Source of the DNA: Isoetes taiwanensis | Taxonomy: Eukaryota > Streptophyta > Lycopodiopsida > Isoetales > Isoetaceae | Assembly (NCBI GenBank): GCA_021234155.1 | Contig: JAJEKV010000011.1 | Location: forward strand, 1,244,001 to 1,308,000 | Direction of reading: 5' to 3' | DNA: 64,000 nucleotides | Part shown: positions 36,307 through 46,040 of the stretch, piece by piece | Layout: the number at the start of each line of letters is the position of its first letter | Numbering within the stretch: position 1 is the first letter of the stretch | The notes under the pieces: model-generated | Databases searched by the model: none | What the model was told of the DNA's origin: nothing | What the model saw: the letters and a program-made list of their open reading frames with translations, nothing else | Position numbers and translations under genes: made by a program

Positions 36307-38079
36307 GCAAAAATCTGGAATTGCAGCCAGAGCATCGTCCTCTTCCTCTGTCTAAAAACCTTTACAAAGAAGGGAGCGTGGGCTGGTGATTTTTCAATAA
36401 GACTTCGCACAGTGCGCGCGTAAAAAAAAAAACCGCCTAATCCAAGGACCAAAATAAGTTAAAAAAATGAACGGGCAGGATTGCGCACAAACTATCATAA
36501 AACGCCATTATTATTATATATAGATGTTGACTCAATTAGCTCACTGTGAGATTGCAGACTTCAAAAGTTCTCTTGCTCCTAAGAGGTTTTTATGGTCTGA
36601 TCCAGAGGTTAAGAAAAATGTGCAATGGATTACTAATAATCTTTATGTTGCGGAGATAGACAAGGCTAGCAATAATGCGGCTTTTATCTGTCCACTTCAT
36701 ATATTTGAAGCTGCCATTCATAGATTAAATGGAGATGATTTTGAGAAGATCACTTCCATGCCTCAAGAAGTCATGAAGATATGTAAACATGAGATTTCAG
36801 GGTTTATTGGGGCTGAAGGAATTGAGTTCCAAAAACTTCCATACCTTATGGCCATGTACAAGGCACATAAACAAGAATACAGGTGGATTACAAATGCCAA
36901 CAATACATTGTTTTCTGAAATAGCCAAGTTTATTACAGCTATTCTAAACAGTTGCTTAGAGATTTGGCCTTCTATTTGTCATAAGAAAACTGCCAGGTTA
37001 AAATTATGGGGGCAAAATAAAGTTAATCCTTGTTGGATTGTTAATTCAGTATATGATGTAGTTCTGAATTTCCCTTTGAAAATACATGAAGTTTTCTCCG
37101 TGGATATTACAACATGTTATGAAACTATTCCATTATTTGGTGAAGAAGGAATTATAGAGATTATGAACTCTGTTGTAGATATGGTTTGGGATCGCCAGAT
37201 TGAATCGGGAAAATTTGAACTAATATTCAAGCGAAATCGGATGAATTCCTAACTAAATGGGTCGAATCCTCTAAGGATAAGGAGTTTGTTAGTTGGGCTG
37301 TGTGAGCGAGGGATAAGTTCAAGAATATAAACACATGGCTCCTTTCCCATTGTTATCTACAAATGGGGATAAAATTTGGAAACAGATAAAAGGGATCCCT
37401 ATGGGATTCTCATGTAATACATGGTGCAATTTATATCTAGCATGGCATGAACTATATTTTTTACTAAAATTAGCTAGTCTTTGGAAGAATAGCGATGTCT
37501 CTGAGTTTCAACATGCTTCCGGATATATGGATGACTTGAATATATTGAATGGAGGGGATTTGCAAGAGTTCTTTGCAAAAGAATCAGATATTACTGTTTA
37601 TAATATGCATTTCTTGGGCATTAAAGACGAAACTTTATATTCTGGACTCAACAGTACTCATGGTTATGAGTGTAATTTTCTTAATATAAAAATTCGGGTT
37701 CTAGATTATGACAGAGGCATATTCAATGCGAGCAGGTTTGATAAAAGGAGCAAGTTGCCTTTTACAGTACACAAATTTATAAAAGCTCAAAGTTGCAGAC
37801 CATATACTCAAGCTTCAAGAGTTATAATTTCTCAGATACTACCATATGTGTATACTCATTCAGATGCTATGGAAGCAGCAAATGATATTTTTGATCTCAT
37901 AAACACATTCTGCAAAAATGGGTTTGCTAGAAATGACATAATCAGAGCTGTGATATCTACTTTGGAAAAAGATATGTTTCCAGGTACTGTATAATTTCAA
38001 GGATATGCTTGTGTTCCTTAAGGTTCTCTTAAGCGAAAAAGAGTAGAACAAAAAAGACATGTAGTGGAACATAGGATAG

Positions 38080-38107
38080 GTAGGACCTTGTGGCAACAAG
38101 GTCCTAC
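38080..38107. repeat. 12-bp-stem hairpin before the right pLTR
   Basis: GTAGGACCTTGT and ACAAGGTCCTAC are perfect complements around GGCA, 86 bases after the RT stop and 74 bases before the right pLTR. It could be a structured RNA element of the transcript 3' region. Confidence 0.65.
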
Positions 38108-38180
38108 TCTCCTTGTTGTCACTACTTAATATAGTCAAAATGGTCCTGCATGGTTACCTATTCTACGGAAGGAGGCAGGG

Positions 38181-40576
38181 TTTTTTATTAACATTTTGTG
38201 GATGTTATTTCTTTATTGCTTGGTATCATCTTTTGCATGGTACAAATGGCCTTGGACAGGTACGTTGAACTTGGGTTCTTAAATATATTGTTACAATTGA
38301 AATAAAATGGGGCCATTATCTCATGAAGAAATACCATAATTTGGTGACAAATTTACTTGGGCTTGTCGTCCAAGCAAATTACCCTAAAGGTATATGGTAT
38401 TAGGGTTCGAAACAGCGTTAATCGGACCGCTTTTGTCATATGACAGCAGGATGGAAGGAGCGTATGGTTGGCTGTTGCACTAAAATACAGGACTGACGGT
38501 AACAAGGACTCCTGATTCGAGATATATATGATGGGTTGTTGTAAAAAATAAATAGAATGAGTCGTTCTTACTTGGGAGGGTTCTTGATAGAAAAATGTGC
38601 TCGGAAATGCGGGTAGAAGGGAATGGGAAGGAAAAAAAGGTGATCTAAATATGGCAACTAGAAGGAAGATAGAGGAGGAGAAGATTAAGTCTGCTCAAAA
38701 GAAAAAATTGTTCCAGTATCACAAGAAAGTTGTGACCCCTGGAGTAGCAGTTGATCCGGATGTTAACAGGCAAATTGCTGGGTTTGTGGTAAAATCCGTT
38801 CAGGAGAATGCCCACTGCTTGAATCTAGCAAATGTGGCACAAGAAGTTGCGAGAGAACTCCAAATCAAGTTAGAGATCATGATGATGAAGGAGAAGCCAG
38901 TATCAAATATGTTCCTCCTTCTAAAAAAGCTAAGAAGCCAGTCGTGGAGTTGGCCAATCTGCACCAAGCCAATCAGGTTTGGTTATGGTTGTTTAAGTTC
39001 TTTTTTCTGAGATTATATGAAGAATTAATTACAATTCTCTTCATTACTCATCATGAAATATGTCAGTTGATAATACTCTAATGGATCTGAGTGTGGTTAA
39101 CTAGATTTAAGGGTTTATGAAAGAAACTTGAGAAAAATGGGATAATATTTGATTTGATGAGGGTGGATTTACAGGAAACACATGCTGAAGCAGCTTAATA
39201 CTATTGATTTAAATAATAGATAAATGAATTTTATAGATCAGTATAAGGGCTTTGGTAGACTTTTGTAGATGGATCCCTAGTCGCGGAAGTTGGTATATAT
39301 CTTAAGGAATTTGATCTTTAGAATGGCCATAGTTTCATGGATGTATTACACAACAAGATCAAATAAATTCTTTGGAAATAATGTATTGCGGATGACACCT
39401 TTGTGTACTTAGGCAGAAGATAGAATTTATGGTGTTGATCGATCACCTGCTAGATAGGAAGATTTTGGGCCCATTTGAGATTTGGGGACTTGAACCTTTT
39501 AGATTTATCCGGTTAGCGATAAGTAATTGATGTTTCTTACAGATTATGCAGTCATTTGAGAAATAAAGGGATATTTCTGCCCAGATATTAGTTGAGCTCT
39601 ATAATGAACTTTTACCATAATGGGTTGTTAAAATTTAATTGGGTTGGTCCAGTTAGAATAAATATGGTAATCTTGGTTTGTATCCGCGGGGGTACTTATG
39701 ATCTAGGCGATGTAAAATATGCTAATTAATGGGAAATCATATTTACCCTTTATAGAATTGTTGACTTGTGGGATACCATGGGCTGCTATGGTTATATATC
39801 TTTTGACAGGCCCTCTTTTAGTAGATATTGAAAGTATGAGGTTCTATGTGCCTAGAGTCATACATAACCTATTAATAAACTGTGGACTCTAGGTTTGTTA
39901 AAATATTGATTTGCGGGTTATCCTATGGCTTGGCTGAGAGGTTTTACAAGATTACATAGGTTCTTGAAGTGTTAATAAGAGCACTTTGGTTATGGATATA
40001 TAAGATCCGACCTTATTTTAGCGTTTAAATGAATGTTGTAGGTTATTTCTGCGATGGTTGTAGCAGTTTTTATACTTTGCTTAGATGTTAACAAGCAAGG
40101 TGAAGGCGAAGAGCCCAAGAAATCAATGCTTACACCGCTAGTGCTTAGGGCTTTACCCTTCTTAGGCTAACTGTCCTATGGTTTACTGCAGGTAACGGGA
40201 TTTCTTGCTCCTTGATTTGTTTTCCCAAGTATTTTGGTTGAGCACTATTCAGAGCATGGAGGATTTACATGATGTACATTGATTCATATTTTGAAGATCT
40301 GCCATTATTACTGTGGAAAAATGGTGTACTCTTTCCTTTTCTTAATTTATGATCATTTATGGTCTAATTTTAATTGTAAATCTGTTGACATGTCACAAGT
40401 TTAATAGATTTTTTTTGGAATTTGTTTTTGAAATAAATTCGTAACCAGTTTAAGGCTTAGATTGAGATAACACCTGATCAAGATCTAAGGCTGCAAATTG
40501 ACCTAAAATGGCCTTTGGAAAAGACCATGGATGGTAAAAAGTCTGGATGACAGATTTTTAAAGGTTTTTTTTTTTT
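38181..40576 (+). repeat. pLTR, right copy
   Basis: Second copy of the left pLTR. Its exon-1 copy (38597-39010 region) has one extra A after the first ATG and further frame changes, and it stops before the intron-1 acceptor, so it cannot encode the full protein. It retains an 80-bp block at about 39088-39170 missing from the left copy. Confidence 0.8.
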
Positions 40577-40850
40577 GAATTTGGCGTCTGTGAAATTTTT
40601 TCAGCGTCTGTGATCTAAAAATTCGCGTCACGCCAATTTTTTTTTTTTTTTTTCGGCGTCACAGCGGTTTTTTCAAGTTTCGTCTGAGACGAAAAAAGTT
40701 CAGCGTCAGCGCTTTCCGCGCTTTTTGGCGTCTGTGAAATTTTTTTCCGGCGGCGAGGTTTTAATCGTTAAATCGTATTTTATTAAAAATCGTATTTTTT
40801 TACTTTATATGTCGAAATTTTAATTTTGTGCGTTATAGAACCTATCCACC
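40577..40850. mobile_element. Right half of the TIR element split by the Penelope-like element
   Basis: CpG-rich GCGTCTGTG words are followed by GGCGGCGAGGTTTT and an AT-rich end TTATAGAACCTATCC. The same 3' end recurs at 46045-46130 and 49653-49738. Confidence 0.55.
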
Positions 40851-41065
40851 GCTAGAACGAGCGATTTACGCTCAGACCCCCATTTTGCGGCGTCTTTGTG
40901 TAATATAACCTAGCAAAGTATCTAAGATACATTGACACGAGAGACACATAAAAGAGAGTCGAGCAAAGCTCATCCTTCTAAAGGAGGTAACAAAATTCGA
41001 GAAGTCTATATTGTTTGCCATGGAGAATATAAAGCCTGGTGGCGACAACCATTCAAGAGGGTCGC

Positions 41066-41377
41066 GTTGTTGGCTTACTCCCTTTTCGGAAGTCTCGATG
41101 CCTTTACTCGTCTTTTGTGTAATATAACGATCTAATTCAGGCTTACTCTATTTTTGAGTTTCACCTTAACGTATCTAACTCAATGCTCCAATAACGTCAT
41201 TATACCTTGTTTGAAATTACGTCATTATACCCGATCATTATACCTTATTATCCATTCACAAAATGATCTGAGTCAAAATGTTCTTTGTCTAAAAATGTAA
41301 TGTCTTATTTTCATTGGTCATTTGGGTCAATATAATCACCCCCGCGACCCCGAGGTGGTGGTAAGAACCGGTTAATG
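41066..41377. other. Short intergenic stretch
   Basis: Repeats of CGTCATTATACC at 41190-41245; otherwise nothing recognised. Confidence 0.4.
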
Positions 41378-41728
41378 TCATGCCTTTGTCTCTCCTTCAC
41401 GCGGGCTCCTCCACCCCCTCCACAAACCACGCTCACGAAAGGATTGAAAAGTGTGCATCTGCCCATCCCTCCTGCGAGCGGTCAAATGTGGCAACGCTGG
41501 CATGCGACCTTGCATATTAAATATGGCATATTGTAACTCAGGAAAAATCCATCCGTCTTGCATTGTTGGACAAAAGCGGCTTTGCAACATCCAATCAAGA
41601 AGACATCGCATGTGCATACAATGCCCACACCCTAGAGTGTACCAGCCCACCTGTGTCAGGTTGTCACCACACAATTGGCAATGTCTATAATCAACAACCT
41701 TTAGCTCTTCCCACTGACTCTCGTACAA
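41378..41728 (-). CDS. RING-like zinc-finger protein, possibly partial
   Basis: A 116-residue frame with CQLCG, then GCGHCMHMRCLLDWMLQSRF and CPTM: the spacing of a RING-H2 finger (C-x2-C, C-x-H-x2-H-x2-C, CP) except that the last cysteine of the CP-x-C pair is replaced. RING-H2 proteins act as E3 ubiquitin ligases; the missing ligand leaves this uncertain. It follows the coiled-coil frame on the same strand within 30 bases, and the two may be one ORF divided by a frame change near 41745. Confidence 0.55.
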   Translation of the reverse strand: MYESQWEELKVVDYRHCQLCGDNLTQVGWYTLGCGHCMHMRCLLDWMLQSRFCPTMQDGWIFPELQYAIFNMQGRMPALPHLTARRRDGQMHTFQSFRERGLWRGWRSPREGETKA

Positions 41729-41755
41729 ATACTCGCGAGGGAGATAGGATATCGA

Positions 41756-42724
41756 CTACTCCGAAGTCACCCTAAAAGGGTCAGAGTCTAACGATCTGGT
41801 CAAATGGCGCAGGTGATCGTTGTTTTCCCTAAGGACCGTTGCCTCTCTGTTTAATGCCGCTAGTTGCCGCTTAGCATCCTCTAATTCAGCGGCCATCTTG
41901 TCAAACCCATCGGCACGGTCCTTCAAGCAAATATTCTCTTCCGAAAGTGTTAGGTTACGACTTCTCTCATTCTCCAATTGGGCTCGAATATCCACAAGGT
42001 CATTCACGGCTCCAGCCGCGGCTACCCCTGCCACCTCCAAAAGTTGGATAGCATCAGCAACAAGGTATGTAATGGTGACAGGCTCACCATGTGACCCACT
42101 CTCGCTATCTTCCGATAGCTTGACCCTCTTGGTGCTGCCACTACCACTTCCTTGCCTCCATTTTCTACTCCCATAATTTACGGGCACTTCCTTCACAAGC
42201 TCGTAGTATACTTGCTGCGCAAAACTCTTACTAAACTCACTGTTGTGGGGTAAATGTCCCTTCACTTGGACATGACGCTCGACTGCTTTTGCTCGAACCA
42301 CAGCAATCTTGCACTCGTGAGCCTTATACTTACCCCGCCTACTAGACCACTCTCTTTCAAACTCATTCTTGTCCAAATTTGTGATTACATCGTCGTAGTC
42401 TGCTCCATGTGGACAATAGCCAGGCCCTGCCTCGCCAGCTACATTATGCACCTCTGTGATGGTGCAATTATCCCTCTTTGAAACTTCATCCATCGCACGC
42501 AACCTTCTTAACTCAGCCGTGCGATACTCATTTGCCCTTGCATGTGCTGCTGCTCTCTCCATTTGCCGAGCAGCTGACATTTCATGCTCGTTCTCCATGC
42601 CTTCCTGCCACGGAGAGGAGGTCCTCAAATTAGAGGGGACCGAAAAATCATGCTCTGTGGGTTGCTCTGACGCACCCACATTCCGTGGAATTGGATTCAA
42701 TTCTTCGTCCTGTTCGTGAGACAT
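41756..42724 (-). CDS. Coiled-coil protein of unknown family
   Basis: I start it at the ATG at 42724 (MSHEQDEELNPIP), because the upstream extension of the open frame to 42943 is a Phe/Cys-rich, AT-rich stretch that reads like leader or intron. About 322 residues: an Ala/Arg-rich helical part with AARQMERAAAHARANEYRTA, a basic segment with a Ser/Gly-rich linker and TKRVKL (NLS-like), and a C-terminal heptad region (LENERSRNLTLSEENICLKD to LRHLTRSL) typical of a coiled coil. The family was not recognised. It sits between the kinase and the RING frame, all on one strand. Confidence 0.5.
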   Translation of the reverse strand: MSHEQDEELNPIPRNVGASEQPTEHDFSVPSNLRTSSPWQEGMENEHEMSAARQMERAAAHARANEYRTAELRRLRAMDEVSKRDNCTITEVHNVAGEAGPGYCPHGADYDDVITNLDKNEFEREWSSRRGKYKAHECKIAVVRAKAVERHVQVKGHLPHNSEFSKSFAQQVYYELVKEVPVNYGSRKWRQGSGSGSTKRVKLSEDSESGSHGEPVTITYLVADAIQLLEVAGVAAAGAVNDLVDIRAQLENERSRNLTLSEENICLKDRADGFDKMAAELEDAKRQLAALNREATVLRENNDHLRHLTRSLDSDPFRVTSE

Positions 42725-42992
42725 AATTATAGTGCTGACGTATCTATAGGTGCGCTGGCTTGTATAGGTCTGCTTTGACTTCTTGTCTTTATAATTTTCG
42801 TTAGCTGCGACATATAAAAAAGCACAGAATAAATAACACAAAAAAACACATGAAAAGAAAAGAAACACACATGGACAATAATTTTTTTCAAATAGCATCA
42901 AACAAGTGTTTAATGAATTTAATTGGAATATTATGTAATACAATAATGTTTGAATATTAGTTTATGGTCTTCTGAATAACAGGATATGCACG

Positions 42993-44246
42993 CTAGGCGT
43001 GACTAGGACCAGCTTGGTCTAATGCATCGTCGCCACCCTGGCCAAGTTGAAGAATCCAATCTGATTCCAATTGTGGCCTCGTGCATGGAATTGGAGAGCA
43101 ATGAAAACTGCTCCGCATTGTGTCAAGTAGCTGGGCCATATCAAATTTTCGTGTTTTGTCCCTCATTGGCGACTCAACGCAATGTTTCAAATAGTCGCAC
43201 ATTCTCCGATGCTTGCCTTGCTGCTCCAAGTTTCCTATTGACTCCATATAGGAGTGCTTACTAGCAAAGTCAGCTAAGTAGTAGACAATGTACGCTGCCC
43301 CGTGTAAATCAAAGTCAACCCTTGCAGGCACTGTCTTCGAGCCACTACAAAAAAAAAGATCATCATGCATATATGGATGCCTGGCCCTTTCCATCTCAAT
43401 TCTTTTCTTACCTTCGCCATCCATACCCTTGTAATGCCATCGTTTTACCTCCACTGTCTCGTGGATCAACCTGGATTCACCCCAATCACAAATGCCAATG
43501 TATACAGCCTGAGGATCAATACATCCCTTCTCCTTTCCATAATCAAAATGGAGCAATATATTGCCCGGATGCAAGTCCATATGCAGATATCTTTCTTGAT
43601 GAAGCTTTCGTAGGCCGCTACAGAATGACATTGCTAAGTCCCCAACCCTAGAGGCAACAAATAATTCTTTCTTTCTGCGCTCTTCAAGCAGCCTCAAGTC
43701 CGTCTCAACTCTGGCGACAACTCCCAACTTCTTAAATGCAAGCTCTGCAAAGGCATTAGACCCATGACTTGTAAAGAAGGTTGCCAACGAACCTCCATTC
43801 CAAAAAGGGAAAATTAAGCCTTGTCTTTCTAGGCCGGTTGTGCTACCAATGCAGCGTATTATACACCCGTGCCTAACTTGCATTCCAGACTCCCTCATGT
43901 TCTTCAGCATAGCTTCCACTAACTTATTGGGTTCCGTACTAGGCTAAAAATTATTATGTTGAAGTTTTACACAATAAGGTTCATCCTTAATAAAACTAGA
44001 CCCTAAAATATTGCACTTATACACTGCGCCATATGACCCAGAACCAATTCGTTGTCTGTTTATTATTTGTGATGAATCTACCATGGCAAACCAAGTAGTC
44101 TTGGCATCTGCTCTTCTACGAGCTTCCCACTCCCTATCTGTCTCACCAGGACGTTTGGCTTTTATGGTTTGCGCCAACACTTTCTTAACAAGATGGGGGG
44201 GTTGATGGGCTTCTTTTTTCAATTTTCTATTGGTCCACGCCAGCAT
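42993..44246 (-). pseudogene. Protein kinase, one in-frame stop between N-lobe and C-lobe
   Basis: The N-lobe frame (44246-43944) has RIGSGSYGAVYKC (glycine loop) and YCVKLQ (the lysine of the VAIK motif). The C-lobe frame (43919-42993) has YLHMDLHPGNILLHF (catalytic loop with D and N) and GICDWGES (a DWG variant of DFG). Both share one frame; only the TAG at about 43939-43941 interrupts them, where CAG could be expected by C-to-T change. Key catalytic residues are intact. The HMDLHPGN and CDWGE forms are unusual for plant receptor kinases. It would be a Ser/Thr kinase if read through. Neighbours on the same strand encode coiled-coil and RING-like proteins. Confidence 0.72.
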
Positions 44247-44715
44247 TCCATGTCTTGGCTTTTTTCTTTCAGCTCTAGCCTCAGCTTATGACTACTCAAA
44301 TTTGCAACTTCAGGATCATATTGCGGTAGTGCGGCTAATATTACCCACTATCCATGTATACCTCTCTTGCTCACTTTTTTCTCGGCTCTAGCTCCATCAT
44401 TCCCGCTTAAAAGCCCTCTCGGCATCTTTTACCAGCCCTGCATGGTAGTCTAGCCATCCTTCCTCGCTGTTGATAATCAATTCCAAATCCTGAGATGAGG
44501 CATTGCACAACCGATTCATGAAATCTGGTCTCAAAGTAGACCATGCTTGTTGTGGTGCGGTTCTTTTCTACGCCGGTGGTGGTCGAAGAAGATGACTTTC
44601 GGGTTACAGAGCTTTGTGTTTGAGATGCCAATGCATCTACTGGTTGCGGCTCTATCTGAGGCACTAATGCCACATTTGGTTGCAAGTTAACTTCCGCTCT
44701 CTCTTCTGAAGTCAT
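44247..44715 (-). pseudogene. N-terminal region of the kinase ORF, frameshifted
   Basis: A frame from the ATG at 44715 (MTSEERAEVNLQPNVALVPQ) is Ser/Thr-rich and ends at 44407; other frames carry on with GWLDYHAGLVKDAERAFKRE and reach the N-lobe frame after two or more frame changes. It is probably the regulatory N-terminal part of the kinase. Confidence 0.45.
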
Positions 44716-45884
44716 ACTGCTTGTTTTAAAGGATTGCCTAGCAGGCTAGCAAAATCGCGACTCGCGACAATGCATAATCGACAACAACAACACCTACAAG
44801 TCAAGCAAAGATAAAACTTTCAATTTAGTGCTTAGCACATGAGGGTAAATCAACTGACTTTAACAAAAAAAAAAACGCTAATTTTACGCTTCCTACGCTA
44901 AGACCCTAACTTTTTAATCAGTTCATAAGTAAGTATATGCAAGGCCAAGGATAGGGTAACAAATAAAAGGACCAAAATACGATTTATGATCTATAGCCCA
45001 GCTACTGCCAAAATGCAAGGCTAGCAAGTTTTAAATGCATTGCACTTGTCCCAGGTCACGCTTTTTTCAAAAGACGAGACCAATCGAATGCTTATTAAAA
45101 CATACGCCAGTTCCTATATTAGTGTCGGACTTTCATCAACGACACCATCAGGAACGAGGGTATGAGTTAATAAAACATTCTTCTAACCCTTAATAAGAGT
45201 ACAACGCACACCTTTCGACACCGCGTGACCAAGGCCAACAACGGCGTCAGGCGAGGGTTATACTCTTAATAAAGGGTGACCCTAGTTGCCTTAAGCTTCA
45301 GCAGTGCCACCCACCCTCGGCATGGCGCAAATAAATGCGGCAATACCAGGCAAGGGGCATGCCTATGCTCTTGACAACACGCAACCCTAAAAAAGCTCTA
45401 AACTTAACTAAGGTTGTCGTTGAAGGGAAGGCAACCAATTTCTTTTCTTTTTTGATTTCTTTTTCTTTTATTTTTATTTTAGTCTTAAATTATTATTTCT
45501 TTTAAATTATTATTATTATTATTATTTTTCTAAAATAGGCCAAGCTCAGCCCACAGAACAAGGCACTCACCATCGTTACGCCCCTTACGCAGGGGGGCAA
45601 CAGGCGAGGGCCTAACTGCAGACCTAGCCTAGCCTACCTATCAAAAAAACAACAAAAAAAAACCTAAAAACTAAGAAAAACAAAAAAAAATTGGTTTTGG
45701 GTGGCAAATTGCAAGGTTGGGCGCAGAAGATACCTTCTTTTGCGGTAGCAAAAGCTGAATCCGCCGCAATATATATAAAAAATTTCCGCGTCTGCCGAAA
45801 ACTTCAGGTTTGGCGTGCCAACGCGGATAAACGGCAGACTGCGAACATCTGCCCCATTTCACGTCGCAGCGAAATATCTTGAAT
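44716..45884. other. Intergenic, simple repeats
   Basis: Includes T-rich and (ATT)n tracts at 45440-45530 and A-rich sequence at 45640-45690. No gene was recognised. Confidence 0.45.
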
Positions 45885-46040
45885 AAGCGTCTGTGAAAAA
45901 ATTTCACAGACGCTTTTACTTAGCTTTCGCGTACGCGAAAGTCAGATTTGTACTTTTGCGTCGCGATCCTTTGTATTTCGCGTACGCGAAAAATTTTTCG
46001 CGTACGCTTTCACGAAGCTTTCGCGTACGCGAAAATTTTT
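45885..46040. repeat. Cluster of CpG palindromes (TTTCGCGTACGCGAAA)
   Basis: AGCGTCTGTGAAA with its complement TTTCACAGACGCT forms one 31-base palindrome; then three to four copies of TTTCGCGTACGCGAAA or close variants follow within 110 bases. They precede the GGCGAGGTTTTTATACG terminal sequence. Confidence 0.75.

Larger units (their letters stand above)
31431..36524 (-). mobile_element. Helitron (5.1 kb) inserted in the Penelope-like ORF
   Basis: On the minus strand it starts TCTATATATAATAATAATGG after an A and ends with hairpin GCCCAGCAACGCTGGGC, a short spacer and CTAG followed by T. Insertion is therefore between A and T, as Helitrons do, with no target duplication. Joining 31430 to 36525 restores codon ATG and keeps the Penelope frame (ENICD then MLTQLAHCE). 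No Rep/helicase ORF is visible, so it is non-autonomous. It contains coding-like fragments at 32200-32442 and 35992-36306 (minus) that may be captured host exons. Confidence 0.85.
27051..37994 (+). pseudogene. Penelope-like ORF: spliced N-terminal region plus reverse transcriptase
   Basis: Model: exon 1 27051-27401 (117 codons, basic and Lys-rich, KKAKKP NLS-like), intron 27402-29022 (GT-AG, phase 0), exon 2 29023 to about 30600, an intron to 30883, then exon 3 30884-31430 continuing at 36525 after the Helitron. Exon 2 has no recognised domain but carries HCPYFTCKCQKN, a possible zinc site. Exon 3 has CPCRNPNLKKFVDPLIDHI and LRNAFVCGLNHIP, the pre-RT region of Naiad/Chlamys-type Penelope elements. 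The RT shows DKASNN (36659), KLPYLMAMYKAHK, SVDITTCYETIP, GIPMGFSCNTW and the catalytic YMDDL (37524). Frame changes near 30400, 37240 and 37340 break it. RT copies RNA into DNA. Family placement rests on remembered motifs. Confidence 0.72.
26630..40576 (+). mobile_element. Penelope-like retroelement with long flanking repeats
   Basis: A reverse-transcriptase ORF of Penelope type (27051-37994) is flanked by direct repeats of 2.3 and 2.4 kb (26630-28915 and 38181-40576). Penelope-like elements typically show such partial tandem copies, called pLTRs. Poly-T tracts lie at both outer ends. No GIY-YIG endonuclease is seen after the RT or in the N-terminal region, so the copy is either endonuclease-lacking or its endonuclease was not recognised. 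A Helitron (31431-36524) is inserted in the ORF. Without that Helitron the element would be about 8.9 kb. Confidence 0.75.

Noticed and set aside
42725-42943. Hydrophobic Phe/Cys-rich N-terminal extension of the coiled-coil ORF as a membrane anchor
   Set aside because: The stretch is AT-rich with leader-like composition, and a better start (MSHEQDEE) lies at 42724.
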